From DTLC01 sp964555645 (lineage in GTDB: Bacteria > Verrucomicrobiota > Verrucomicrobiia > Limisphaerales > DTLC01): a stretch of DNA of 63,506 bases. The stretch is from contig CAZKTA010000017.1 in NCBI GenBank assembly GCA_964555645.1, positions 1 through 63,506 on the forward strand, in the 5' to 3' direction. Shown one piece after another: positions 26,898 through 35,532 of this stretch; positions within the stretch are counted from its first letter, which is position 1, and each line of letters begins with the position of its first letter. A program made the translations under genes and the position numbers. The notes under the pieces were generated by a model, which worked only from the letters and a program-made list of their open reading frames with translations, was not told the DNA's origin and ran no database searches.

Positions 26898-27671
26898 ATG
26901 ACCGGCTCGATTCTCTCCGAGTGGTTGAGCGTGAGCGGCTGGGTTGATTTGGTGTGGTTGATCCCGGTCGGCGGCTTCCAGCTCTGGATGATGGTGCATG
27001 CAATCCTGAACCGCGAATGGGTATGGGCGGTGTTAATCTTCATTTTCCCGTTCTTTGGTGCGTTTTGGTATTTTCTGACTGAATTCCGCGCTTCAGGCTC
27101 ACTCACACGCGGATTCGAGTTGCCGGGCGCCCAAACCCGCAAACGCATCAGAGAACTCGAAGCGCAGATTCATCACCTCGACAAAGCGCATCATTACTCG
27201 CAACTGGGCGACATTTATTTTCAGCGCGGCAAACTCGACAAGGCAGAGTCGTGCTATCGCGCTGCGCTTGAGCGTGATCCGCAAGACATTGACACTCGAG
27301 CGCATCTTGGGCAGTGCCTGCTGCGATTGAAGCGGCCTGCCGAGGCACGTGCATTACTCGAAGGTGTATGCGCTGAAAACCCGAACCACGACTATGGGTA
27401 TTCGTTGATGGCGTATGCTGAGGCATTGAGCGCACTAGGCGAAACCGATGCAGCGCTCCGGGTCTGGCAACAGGTAACAGCAAATCACTCATACCCGCGT
27501 GCAAAAGTGCAACTGGCCGAGCTGTACATTGCCAAGGGGCAAACTCAACAGGCTAAAGCCGAGCTGCAAGAGGTGCTAAGTGACGACCCACACGCACCGG
27601 TTTTCCAGCGTAAACGCGATCGCCCATGGGTGCGCCGCGCAAAACGATTGTTGCGCCAGCTCGAAGGCTGA
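26898..27671 (+). CDS. Membrane-anchored TPR protein
   Basis: 257 residues. The N terminus has two hydrophobic segments (roughly 16-38 and 42-60, FIFPFFGAFWYFLT) resembling a phospholipase-D-nuclease-like N-terminal hairpin. It is followed by a helical linker and about three to four TPR units such as SQLGDIYFQRGKLDKAESCY and ARAHLGQCLLRLKRPAEA. It is likely a scaffold on the cytoplasmic face. der follows 65 bases later on the same strand. Confidence 0.82.
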   Translation: MTGSILSEWLSVSGWVDLVWLIPVGGFQLWMMVHAILNREWVWAVLIFIFPFFGAFWYFLTEFRASGSLTRGFELPGAQTRKRIRELEAQIHHLDKAHHYSQLGDIYFQRGKLDKAESCYRAALERDPQDIDTRAHLGQCLLRLKRPAEARALLEGVCAENPNHDYGYSLMAYAEALSALGETDAALRVWQQVTANHSYPRAKVQLAELYIAKGQTQQAKAELQEVLSDDPHAPVFQRKRDRPWVRRAKRLLRQLEG

Positions 27672-27736
27672 ACCGGACAATCCAGCCTACTGCAGTTGAA
27701 TTTGTTGACCCCCAACCGTAATTTCGTCTTCAGTCA

Positions 27737-29200
27737 ATGCCGGGTTTAATTGCCATAGTCGGGCGCCCAAATGTGGGTAAATCAGCCCTGTTCAACCGGC
27801 TCGTCGGCCGGCGCATTGCAATCGTGCACGACGAACCGGGTGTAACGCGCGACCGCGTAAGTGCCGAGGCCGAGTGGCACGGACACGCATTTACACTTGT
27901 TGACACCGGCGGGCTTGCGCTGCTGCGCGGCGAAAAAGCGCACGACATAATCGTAGCCGCCACAGTGCAACAGGTGAACCTGGCAATTGACGCTGCTGAC
28001 GTTGTGATTTTTGTTGTTGACGTGCAAGACGGTGTTGTGCCGCTAGACCATGAAATTGCACAGCGGCTCCGCCAGAGCGGCAAACACGTGATTGTTGCCG
28101 CAAACAAGGCAGACTCGAAACATGCTGCACTTAAAGCAGTAGAGTTTACCGAGCTTGGCTTCGAAAAAGTGTTTCCCGTAAGCGCAATTCATGGACACGG
28201 CGTTAACGAGTTGATGAAGACTGCAGTTGCGTTGCTGCCGGAGCCGAAACCCGCCGATGCATCCGCAGAACAACCCGCTGAAAGTCAACCCCTCAAAATT
28301 GCAATAGTCGGTAGACCGAACGTGGGTAAGTCATCCTTGATAAACGCGTTAATCGGCTCCGAACGCGTGATTGTCACACCTGTTCCCGGTACAACTCGTG
28401 ATGCAGTTGACGTGCCATTCGAAATCGAGACAGACGGCATCCGCCAACGGTATATCCTAATCGACACAGCAGGTATCCGGCGCAAACGCAGCATCGAAAG
28501 TTCAGTTGAGTTTTTCAGTATCGCACGTGCTGAGGCCGCAATTGCCCGGAGCGATATTACTGTGCTTGTGCTTGATGCCGAATCTGGCGTGGTTCAACAG
28601 GACAAAAAAGTTGCAGGCTTGATCCAACAACACAACAAACCGTGTGTAATTGCGGTCAACAAATGGGACTTGTTCGAGCAACAGATCGAAACTGCAGCAA
28701 AACCACGCAGAAAAACAAAAGCCACTCCAACAGATCAAACGCCGCGCACGTTGGCTGGGTTTGCCAGATGGGTTCAAGACCGGCTTTTCTTTCTGGATTA
28801 TGCGCCTGTGATCTTTACCTCAGCAGTGACAAAGTTCAACTTGGACAGGTTGCTCGAGGCCATACGGTATGTCGCGGCCGAATTACAGCAAAAGATTCCC
28901 ACCAGCATCTTGAACCGAACACTCCACGACGCAATCGAGCGCAGGCAACCACCAAGTTCACAAGGGCACCGACTAAAATTCTTCTATGCAACACAAACCA
29001 AGCAGGCGCCGCCCACGTTTCTGCTGTTTGTAAACCGGGTCGAGCTGCTGACTGAGCAGTACAAAAAGTACCTCGCAGACCAGTTACGTCGTGCATTCGG
29101 TTATGAGGGTTGTCCGATTGTGCTTGTGGTACGACCGCGCCCGCGTCCAGGCGAACACCAAAAAACAGCCTCAAATGTATCGTGCAGGCCAACCAGCTAA
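27737..29200 (+). CDS. der: Ribosome-assembly GTPase Der
   Basis: Double-GTPase needed for 50S ribosome maturation (487 residues, full length). The first G domain has GRPNVGKSALFN, DTGGL and NKAD; the second has GRPNVGKSSLINAL, DTAGIRRK and NKWD. The C-terminal KH-like domain follows, ending near GCPIVLVVRPRPRP. An insert of about 25 charged residues sits after NKWD in the second G domain. Confidence 0.97.
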   Translation: MPGLIAIVGRPNVGKSALFNRLVGRRIAIVHDEPGVTRDRVSAEAEWHGHAFTLVDTGGLALLRGEKAHDIIVAATVQQVNLAIDAADVVIFVVDVQDGVVPLDHEIAQRLRQSGKHVIVAANKADSKHAALKAVEFTELGFEKVFPVSAIHGHGVNELMKTAVALLPEPKPADASAEQPAESQPLKIAIVGRPNVGKSSLINALIGSERVIVTPVPGTTRDAVDVPFEIETDGIRQRYILIDTAGIRRKRSIESSVEFFSIARAEAAIARSDITVLVLDAESGVVQQDKKVAGLIQQHNKPCVIAVNKWDLFEQQIETAAKPRRKTKATPTDQTPRTLAGFARWVQDRLFFLDYAPVIFTSAVTKFNLDRLLEAIRYVAAELQQKIPTSILNRTLHDAIERRQPPSSQGHRLKFFYATQTKQAPPTFLLFVNRVELLTEQYKKYLADQLRRAFGYEGCPIVLVVRPRPRPGEHQKTASNVSCRPTS

Positions 29201-29261
29201 ACTGCGCAGGGTGCACTACACCCACAACCGCTAATCAATAACACACGCGGTTTGGGAAAAC

Positions 29262-29289
29262 TTGCGCTGTACCGCGCTTGTCCTATACT
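29262..29289 (+). promoter_or_regulatory. Possible sigma-70 promoter of the cytochrome gene
   Basis: TTGCGC (29262-29267), 16 bases, TATACT (29284-29289). The -10 box is good, the -35 moderate. It lies about 50 bases before the ATG of the small cytochrome. Confidence 0.35.
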
Positions 29290-29338
29290 CGGCGCCGGTC
29301 TCGGCAAAGACAGACTTTTTGATCCTGGACCACTGCGC

Positions 29339-29668
29339 ATGAACAAGACCATCGAGTTTGTAATCTGGCTACTTGTGTGTTGTGCACTTTGTGCAAGTGC
29401 AGCCGGACCAAAGCATAACTGGGACCTGCACTGCGCACAATGCCACGGCACCGACGGCAAAGGCAAAACTAAGATGGGAGAAAAACTCGGTGTCAAAGAC
29501 CTCACAGACCCAGCTTTACAGGCAAAAGTGTCGGACGAAGACATGGTCAAAACCATCAAGAACGGTGTACGGTCCGGTGGCATGACAAGAATGAAAGCCT
29601 ACGGCGACGTGCTCACGGATGAGGAAATCCGGCAGCTTGTAAAGCTGATTCGCAGTTTCAAAAAGTAG
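29339..29668 (+). CDS. Small monohaem cytochrome c
   Basis: 109 residues with a signal peptide (FVIWLLVCCALCASAAG) and one haem site CAQCHG near residue 35. A likely axial Met is in SGGMTRMKAYG and the C-terminal helix LTDEEIRQLVKLIRSF is typical of class I c-type cytochromes. It is exported and haem is attached outside the membrane, so it depends on maturation proteins such as those encoded near 58.7-61.9 kb. Confidence 0.9.
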   Translation: MNKTIEFVIWLLVCCALCASAAGPKHNWDLHCAQCHGTDGKGKTKMGEKLGVKDLTDPALQAKVSDEDMVKTIKNGVRSGGMTRMKAYGDVLTDEEIRQLVKLIRSFKK

Positions 29669-29736
29669 TCGGCTGCAGTTTGAACGATGCTCACTGTACT
29701 CGTACGCTGCCGAAGGTTCACCTCTTCAACTCCAGC

Positions 29737-30120
29737 TACCAAGTCATAGCATTCGCAGCTTGAACAGCACCATTTGGCACAAATGACTTGGTTGGATAAG
29801 GAGCGCACCGTGCCCTGCGTGTGGGTTTGCGTGGCCCCCCTACACAACAACCTCAAAACAAACTTCTCCGCGAAACCACCAGCAATGCCGCGCGCATATG
29901 TGCTCGATGCAGGGCTTGTCTGCGTACAAGCGCACACAGGCAGTTGCCTCCAAGCCATGCTACCGCAGCAGCAGGCCGGGTGTGCACCTCAATCCAGTTT
30001 CCCAAGCCTCATTATTCCCCCGTGGTGTGCAAGCTGGGGTAAGCCCGCACTCGCTCGGGTGCGAAAAACGGTTGTGTACCACAATCCTGTTGGATTCTTA
30101 CCAAACTGCAACAGGCTGTT
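29737..30120 (+). repeat. Dispersed intergenic repeat, copy D
   Basis: Starts near AAGTCATAGCATTCGC about 70 bases after the cytochrome stop, in the same orientation. Landmarks are CACCATTTGGCACAAATGAC, TTGGTTGGATAAGGAG, ATGCCGCGCGCATATGTGCT and CTCAATCCAGTTTCCC. The right end is more diverged; ACCAAACTGCAACAGGCTG matches the terminal motif of the other copies. It ends about 125 bases before the first hydrogenase gene and may overlap its promoter region. Confidence 0.72.
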
Positions 30121-30243
30121 CTACCAGCGACACGACCAGCCAAAGGATTTAGATTGCCCCAGCCGGCGCGGCAAGCCGGGCTACAGATTGGGATTAAGAT
30201 TTTTTTCGTTGATCAAGCCGCCAATGCAGCCAGAATTTGGCAA

Positions 30244-31404
30244 ATGAACGCTGCCGGCGCAAACTGCACAGCGTTACCGGCTGTGATCGAGCGGGATGAG
30301 TTGCCGCACTTGGTCGAGGTGCTAAAGGCCGGTAGATACACGGTATTTGGCCCGAAACTGGCCAACGGCGCCATTGTGTACGATGAACTGACCGATGCAG
30401 CCGAGTTGCCAGCCGGTTTGACCGAAGACCAACGCCCCGGCTCTTACAGGCTGAAGAAGCGGCCGGATGAGGCTTTGTTCGGTTATACAGTCGGGCCGCA
30501 TTCGTGGAAAAAGTTTTTCCACCCTGCAACAGCAGTCCTTTGGCAGGCGCAGCGCACTGCAAATGGGTTCGACGTTTCCGCACAGCCCGGTCACACGCAG
30601 AAACTTGCGCTGGTCGGCGTCAGACCGTGTGACCTGCATGCAATTTCAACTTTGGACGGTATTCTTGCTCAGGGCACCTTTCGCGACCCGATCTGGACAA
30701 CGTTGCGCAAGAACACACTTGTGATTGCGGTAAACTGTGTCGAGCCAGCTAACACATGTTTTTGCGCCTCGATGAAAACCGGGCCACGCGCAACCTTCGG
30801 GTTTGATCTTGCCCTGACGGAGGTTGTTGAGGGTGACCGACATTATTTCGTTGTGACGGCTGGCACAGACCGCGGCGCAGTGTTGCTAAGCAAAGTCCAG
30901 CACAGACCTGCACGGCCGGAGGAAAAACTCAAAGCCGACTCACTGCTTGCAAATGCGGCAACCAAGATGGGACGCAAACTCGACACAGCCGGCCTGAGAG
31001 ATTTGCTGTACCGCAGCCATGAACATCCGCGCTGGGACAACGTGGCTGCGCGCTGCCTGAGTTGCGCAAATTGCACGATGGTGTGTCCGACGTGTTTTTG
31101 CACCACCGTCGAGGACACAACAGACCTGTCGGGCCGACAGACTGCCCGGGTACGAAAATGGGATTCGTGCTTCACGTTGGGTTTTTCGTTCATACACGGG
31201 GGCAGCGTGCGTGCGTCTGTACGGTCGCGGTACCGGCAGTGGCTTACGCACAAACTTGCCACGTGGCTCGAGCAGTTCGGCACATTCGGCTGTGTAGGCT
31301 GTGGCAGGTGCATCACATGGTGCCCGGCGGGAATCGATATCACAGAAGAAGTCGAGGCAATCCGACAAGCCGATGGCTCAAAACTGAGGAAGGAGGTCAA
31401 GTAA
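30244..31404 (+). CDS. hydB: [NiFe] hydrogenase (group 3b type) beta subunit, iron-sulfur protein
   Basis: 386 residues. Two ferredoxin-type sites, CLSCANCTMVCPTCFC and CVGCGRCITWCPAGID, hold [4Fe-4S] clusters. The N-terminal half (LVGVRPCDLHAISTLD) is of the sulfhydrogenase beta / dicluster type. It passes electrons between the gamma flavoprotein and the delta-alpha hydrogenase module. First gene of a five-gene operon; the next start codon overlaps its stop (TAATG). I start at MNAAGANCTALP; the frame is open 30 codons upstream. Confidence 0.9.
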   Translation: MNAAGANCTALPAVIERDELPHLVEVLKAGRYTVFGPKLANGAIVYDELTDAAELPAGLTEDQRPGSYRLKKRPDEALFGYTVGPHSWKKFFHPATAVLWQAQRTANGFDVSAQPGHTQKLALVGVRPCDLHAISTLDGILAQGTFRDPIWTTLRKNTLVIAVNCVEPANTCFCASMKTGPRATFGFDLALTEVVEGDRHYFVVTAGTDRGAVLLSKVQHRPARPEEKLKADSLLANAATKMGRKLDTAGLRDLLYRSHEHPRWDNVAARCLSCANCTMVCPTCFCTTVEDTTDLSGRQTARVRKWDSCFTLGFSFIHGGSVRASVRSRYRQWLTHKLATWLEQFGTFGCVGCGRCITWCPAGIDITEEVEAIRQADGSKLRKEVK

Positions 31405-31868
31405 TGGAAACCAAGACACTCGAACAATTGCTTGCTGAATCAGACTTTTTCAAAGACCTTGACCCGGCATATCGGCAGATGCTGGCCGGCTGCGGCCGCA
31501 ACGTCGTGTTCAAGCCAGGCGAATACATGTTCCAGGAAGGCGAGGACGCACACGAGTTCCACCTGATCCGCAAAGGCAAAATTGCGCTTCAAATAAAAGT
31601 GCCGGGGCGCGGTCCTGTCACATTGCAAACCGTTCAGGATGGCGATGTGGTCGGTTGGGCATGGCTTGTACCCCCGCACAAAAGACAATACGACGCGCGT
31701 GCGCTCGAGTTAACGCGCGCAGTTGCGTTTGACGGGTTGTGCATCCGCTCGAAATGCGAGCTAGACCCAAAACTCGGGTACGAATTCTTCAAGCGGTTTG
31801 CGCTTGTGATGGCGGCGCGGTTGTCTGCGATGCGCCTGCAGCTTCTTGACATGTATGCCAGCTCGTAG
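31404..31868 (+). CDS. Cyclic-nucleotide-binding domain protein within the hydrogenase operon
   Basis: 154 residues, cytosolic. A single cNMP-binding fold: FKPGEYMFQEGEDAHEFHLIRKGKIAL, then VQDGDVVGWAWLVPPHKRQ in place of a classic phosphate-binding cassette. There is no DNA-binding domain. It has a strong GGAGG site seven bases before its ATG, and its start overlaps the hydB stop. Members of this family are often found between the beta and gamma genes of group 3b hydrogenases. It may sense a nucleotide or act structurally; this is not settled by the sequence. Confidence 0.87.
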   Translation: METKTLEQLLAESDFFKDLDPAYRQMLAGCGRNVVFKPGEYMFQEGEDAHEFHLIRKGKIALQIKVPGRGPVTLQTVQDGDVVGWAWLVPPHKRQYDARALELTRAVAFDGLCIRSKCELDPKLGYEFFKRFALVMAARLSAMRLQLLDMYASS

Positions 31869-31890
31869 CTGCACCACCCCAAACATAGCC

Positions 31891-32727
31891 ATGCATGCCT
31901 CTGCAGACCCGATGCTTGTCGAGCAGTGGCGCGTGCTTCGTATTGTGCGCGAGACAGACGATACCTTCACACTCGAACTGCAGTCGCGAACCAAGTGCGG
32001 CCAAATGAATTTCAAGCCGGGCCAGTTTAACATGCTCTACGTGTTCGGTGTGGGTGAGATCCCAATCTCCATAAGCGGTGACCCGACACAGCCGCGGACT
32101 CTGCTGCATACAACACGCGAGGTCGGCGCTGTCACGCGCGCAATGCGCCGATTGAAACCTGGCGATGTCATCGGTGTGCGCGGTCCATTCGGAACCGCTT
32201 GGCCAGTTGATGAATGCGAAGGGGCCGACATTGTGATTGTAGCAGGCGGGATAGGCCTTGCGCCGTTGCGACCTGCGCTTTACCGGATTTTGTCCCGGCG
32301 CGACCTGTACGGGCGCGTGGTGCTGCTTTACGGTGCGCGCACACCGGCGGACATATTGTACCGGCGCGAGCTCGAGCGTTGGCGCGCACGGTTCGACCTA
32401 GAAGTGTATGCAACGGTTGACCGCGCGATGAGCGGCTGGCGCGGTAACGTGGGTGTTGTCACCACATTGATTCCGCGCGCGCCGTTTGACCCGTCGAGCG
32501 CAGTTGCGTTTGTGTGCGGGCCCGAGGTAATGATGCGCTTTACAGTTGAGGAACTGTTAAAACGCGGTGTTCAACCGCGCGCAATCTATCTTTCGCTGGA
32601 ACGCAACATGAAATGCGGCACTGGCTTGTGCGGTCATTGCCAGCTCGGTCCGTTGTTTGTGTGCAAGGATGGCTCAGTGTTGCGGTACGACAAACTAGCC
32701 GATTGGCTGCAGAAATGGGAGGCATAA
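31891..32727 (+). CDS. hydG: [NiFe] hydrogenase (group 3b type) gamma subunit, NAD(P)/FAD oxidoreductase
   Basis: About 278 residues in the ferredoxin-reductase family. FAD site FKPGQFNMLYVFGVGEIPIS, NAD(P) site VIVAGGIGLAPLRPALY, and a C-terminal [2Fe-2S] motif CGTGLCGHCQLGPLFVC. It exchanges electrons with NAD(P)(H). The frame also has an ATG at 31855, overlapping the upstream gene; I chose MHASADPM but this is uncertain. Fourth-position gene delta follows at once. Confidence 0.9.
   Translation: MHASADPMLVEQWRVLRIVRETDDTFTLELQSRTKCGQMNFKPGQFNMLYVFGVGEIPISISGDPTQPRTLLHTTREVGAVTRAMRRLKPGDVIGVRGPFGTAWPVDECEGADIVIVAGGIGLAPLRPALYRILSRRDLYGRVVLLYGARTPADILYRRELERWRARFDLEVYATVDRAMSGWRGNVGVVTTLIPRAPFDPSSAVAFVCGPEVMMRFTVEELLKRGVQPRAIYLSLERNMKCGTGLCGHCQLGPLFVCKDGSVLRYDKLADWLQKWEA
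32717..32722 (+). promoter_or_regulatory. Ribosome binding site deciding the hydD start
   Basis: GGGAGG, seven bases before a GTG at 32730. It lies just after an in-frame ATG at 32715, so that ATG cannot use it. This favours the GTG and a start three bases after the hydG stop. Confidence 0.6.
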
Positions 32728-32729
32728 CC

Positions 32730-33512
32730 GTGCCAAGGACAAAAAAACCGAAACTTGCGGTATGGAAGTTTGCCTCATGCGACGGCTGTCAACTGAGCCT
32801 GTTGGACTGCGAAGATGAACTGCTCGAGGTGTCCGGCGCAGTTGACATTGCGTATTTCCCCGAGGCATCACGTGCGGTTGTCAAAGGGCCTTACGACATC
32901 TCGCTTGTTGAAGGCTCGATTACAACCCCGCATGATGCAGAACGAATACATGCCGTTCGGCGCGGATCCAAGCTGCTGGTCACTATCGGCGCGTGCGCAA
33001 CCGCAGGCGGCATACAGGCACTGCGTAATTTCAAGGATGTTAAAGAGTTTGTTTCGCTCGTGTACGCGACTCCGGCCTACATCCAGGCGCTAGGCAAATC
33101 CACACCCGTTGCAGACCATGTGTTTGTCGACTACGAGCTGCGCGGTTGCCCTATCAACAAAACACAACTGCTCGAGTTGCTTGGTGCCCTGTTGTGCGGG
33201 CGCAAGCCGAACATACCGACCTACAGTGTGTGTCTCGAATGCAAACGCAACGGGACTGTATGCCTGATGGTGGCAAGAGGTGTACCCTGCCTCGGCCCGG
33301 TCACACAAGCCGGTTGCAGCGCATTGTGTCCGACATACAACCGGGGCTGCTACGGCTGTTTCGGTCCGAAGGAAACACCCAATACAGCTTCACTTGCCAC
33401 GGCGTTGGAAACACTTGGGGTAAGCAAGCCAGACATAACCCGCGCATTCCGCAGCTTTAACGCGTACGCGGAACCTTTCAGACGCGAAAGCACCGCTCAT
33501 GAGCAGAAGTAA
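32730..33512 (+). CDS. hydD: [NiFe] hydrogenase (group 3b type) delta (small) subunit
   Basis: 260 residues, the small electron-transfer subunit related to the NADH dehydrogenase 20-kDa protein. Proximal-cluster cysteines appear in FASCDGCQLSLLDCEDE and TIGACATAGG, with a third in YELRGCPINK; further sites CLECKRNGTVC and CPTYNRGCYGCFGP. Start is GTG, supported by a strong ribosome site. The last 14 bases overlap the alpha-subunit gene. Confidence 0.92.
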   Translation: MPRTKKPKLAVWKFASCDGCQLSLLDCEDELLEVSGAVDIAYFPEASRAVVKGPYDISLVEGSITTPHDAERIHAVRRGSKLLVTIGACATAGGIQALRNFKDVKEFVSLVYATPAYIQALGKSTPVADHVFVDYELRGCPINKTQLLELLGALLCGRKPNIPTYSVCLECKRNGTVCLMVARGVPCLGPVTQAGCSALCPTYNRGCYGCFGPKETPNTASLATALETLGVSKPDITRAFRSFNAYAEPFRRESTAHEQK

Positions 33513-34800
33513 CAAAACGCGTACAATCAAGGTTGATTACCTTGCCCGCGTCGAAGGCGAAGGCGGCCTGCTTGTGCGGATCAAGGGTGGTCACCTTGCC
33601 GAGGTAAGGTTTAATGTAATCGAGCCGCCACGTTTTTTTGAGGCATTTCTACGCGGACGCAGGTTTGACGAAGCGCCTGACATAACCGCGCGCATTTGTG
33701 GCATCTGCCCGATTGCATACCAGATGAGCGCAGTACATGCAATGGAAGCTGCGTGTGGAGTGACGGTGCCCGGGCAATTGCGCGCGTTGCGGCGTTTGAT
33801 CTATTGCGGCGAATGGATCGAAAGCCATGCGTTGCATGTGTTTTTGTTGCATGCGCCGGATTTCCTCGGATACGAAGACGCGCTCCAGATGGCAAAGCGT
33901 CATGGTGAGCTTGTACGACGCGGACTGGAATTGAAAAAGCTCGGTAACAAGATCGTTTCGCTACTTGGCGGGCGCGAGATTCATCCTGTGAATGTGCGCC
34001 TGGGTGGTTTTTATCGAGTGCCGGCCAAGGCAGAGTTGCGATCGTTGGCCGACCCGCTCGAACGCGCACGTGCTGAGGCTGCAGCCGCTACACGCGCAAT
34101 TGCAAAATTCAAGTTCACCGACTTCGAGCAGGACTACGAATTTGTTGCGCTGCGGCACCCGGATGAATACCCGCTCAACGAAGGCCGGCTTGTGTCAAAC
34201 AAAGGCCTCGACATACCGGTCGAGGCATTCCTTGACCATTTTGCCGAGGAACACATGCCGCACTCGACCGCACTGCACTGCGTGCGCAAGGGCCGCGGCA
34301 ATTATCTCGTCGGGCCGCTGGCGCGATTCAACCTCAACTTCGACAAGCTGCCGCCGTTTGCGCAGGAGCTGGCGCGCGGCGTCGGTCTGATACCGCCCGT
34401 GCGCAATCCGTTCAAGGGCATTCTTGTGCGGATGATCGAGGTTGTTTACGCATGCGATGAAGCGCTCCGGCTAATTTCAGAGTACGACCCGCCCCAGAAA
34501 CCGCATGTCGAGGTGAACCCGCGCGCAGGTGTCGGACACGGCTGCACTGAGGCCCCGCGCGGCATTCTTTACCACCGGTACCGCATTGACGAGCACGGCA
34601 TAATTCAAGACGCAAAAATTGTCCCGCCAACCGCACAAAACCAGCGCACAATCGAAAGCGACCTGCGCGAGTTTGTCACCCGGCGACTATCCTTGTCCGA
34701 CGAAAAGCTTACCTGGCAGTGCGAGCAGGCAATACGGAACTACGACCCGTGTATTTCGTGCTCGACCCACGCGTTGAAGGTGCGGGTCCAGCGCGAATAA
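33499..34800 (+). CDS. hydA: [NiFe] hydrogenase (group 3b type) alpha (large, catalytic) subunit
   Basis: 433 residues. Active-site cysteine pairs are RICGICP near residue 65 and DPCISCSTH near the C terminus; together they bind Ni-Fe(CN)2CO. The N-terminal VEGEGGLLVRI is typical. Only nine residues follow the last His, so a maturation tail, if any, is short. Combined with the beta, gamma and delta genes, the set matches soluble NADP-coupled group 3b enzymes. No hyp maturation genes are in the window. Confidence 0.95.
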   Translation: MSRSNKTRTIKVDYLARVEGEGGLLVRIKGGHLAEVRFNVIEPPRFFEAFLRGRRFDEAPDITARICGICPIAYQMSAVHAMEAACGVTVPGQLRALRRLIYCGEWIESHALHVFLLHAPDFLGYEDALQMAKRHGELVRRGLELKKLGNKIVSLLGGREIHPVNVRLGGFYRVPAKAELRSLADPLERARAEAAAATRAIAKFKFTDFEQDYEFVALRHPDEYPLNEGRLVSNKGLDIPVEAFLDHFAEEHMPHSTALHCVRKGRGNYLVGPLARFNLNFDKLPPFAQELARGVGLIPPVRNPFKGILVRMIEVVYACDEALRLISEYDPPQKPHVEVNPRAGVGHGCTEAPRGILYHRYRIDEHGIIQDAKIVPPTAQNQRTIESDLREFVTRRLSLSDEKLTWQCEQAIRNYDPCISCSTHALKVRVQRE

Positions 34801-34944
34801 TTCAACTTGCGCAGGCAGGTTGGATGCCCGAATCCCTTGGCGACGCGAACCAGTCCGACACGCGACGGGTGAAATGGCGGGCGAGTCTCCGTGCGCACCG
34901 GATTGCGAAAGAATACCAATCGCTGTTTGGAACTGCACTATTGT

Positions 34945-35017
34945 TGTAGCGGCGCTCTGCGAGCGCCGACAAACCGAACTCCCGGATGGCACACGACGGT
35001 CATAGACCGCCGCTACA
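34945..35017. repeat. REP-like palindromic element
   Basis: Outer arms TGTAGCGGCG (34945-34954) and CGCCGCTACA (35008-35017) match exactly. Inside are two smaller hairpins: GGCGCTC-TGC-GAGCGCC (34951-34967) and GGTC-ATA-GACC near 34999-35009. I recall similar GTAGCGGCG elements as common in verrucomicrobial genomes; this should be checked. It lies between the hydrogenase operon and the VOC gene. No other copy is in the window. Confidence 0.75.
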
Positions 35018-35040
35018 GCGCAAAAGTAAACTGCAAATGG

Positions 35041-35046
35041 TATAAT
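35041..35046 (+). promoter_or_regulatory. Possible -10 box for the VOC-folP-cdaA-cdaR-glmM run
   Basis: TATAAT, 42 bases before the VOC gene start. No clear -35 hexamer is seen upstream, where the REP-like element ends. Confidence 0.35.
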
Positions 35047-35087
35047 GCAGCATTTGCATGCGCTGACAAAAGTTGTATGCTACGGCC

Positions 35088-35489
35088 ATGAGCGTTGCGA
35101 AAAGGCTTTTGCACACGCGCTATCGCGTAAACGACCTCGAACGCACGGTGCGGTTTTATCGCGACGTGCTCGGGTTGGAAGAAGTGCGCAGGATCAAATC
35201 ACCGCGTGGGTCAGAGCTGGTTTTTCTGAAAGCCCCCTTGAGCGATGAACAAATCGAGATTTGTTACTTCCCGGACAGCGGCCCAGTGCAGGTGCAGCCC
35301 GACCTGACACACCTGGCGTTTGAAGTTGAAAGTCTTGATGCAGCGGAACGGCACATGGCAAAGTTTGGCATAAAATTTTCCGACGGACCGCATCTGCGGC
35401 CCGATGGCAGCGGGTTCGCGTTTATTGACGCGCCCGAAGGGTACGAAATTGAACTGATCCAGCGTGCATGTGCACGCGCAGGCGAATGA
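35088..35489 (+). CDS. VOC (glyoxalase/bleomycin-resistance) family protein
   Basis: 133 residues, resembling lactoylglutathione lyase (glyoxalase I). Paired beta-alpha modules with LLHTRYRVNDLERTVRFY, LTHLAFEVESLDAAERHM and a final GYEIELIQ. Candidate metal ligands are His in LLHTRY, Glu in QIEICYF, His in LTHLAF and Glu in EIELI. The substrate cannot be assigned. Start is ATGAGCGTTGCG; an ATG 15 bases upstream is less likely. Confidence 0.82.
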   Translation: MSVAKRLLHTRYRVNDLERTVRFYRDVLGLEEVRRIKSPRGSELVFLKAPLSDEQIEICYFPDSGPVQVQPDLTHLAFEVESLDAAERHMAKFGIKFSDGPHLRPDGSGFAFIDAPEGYEIELIQRACARAGE

Positions 35490-35532
35490 CCGGGCGTACG
35501 TGAATACAAACAGCCAATCAACCTGAACAACC

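Noticed and set aside
29774..30247. 157-codon frame covering repeat copy D
   Set aside because: The corresponding frame has stops in copies A and E, so it is not conserved; the region is better explained as a non-coding repeat.
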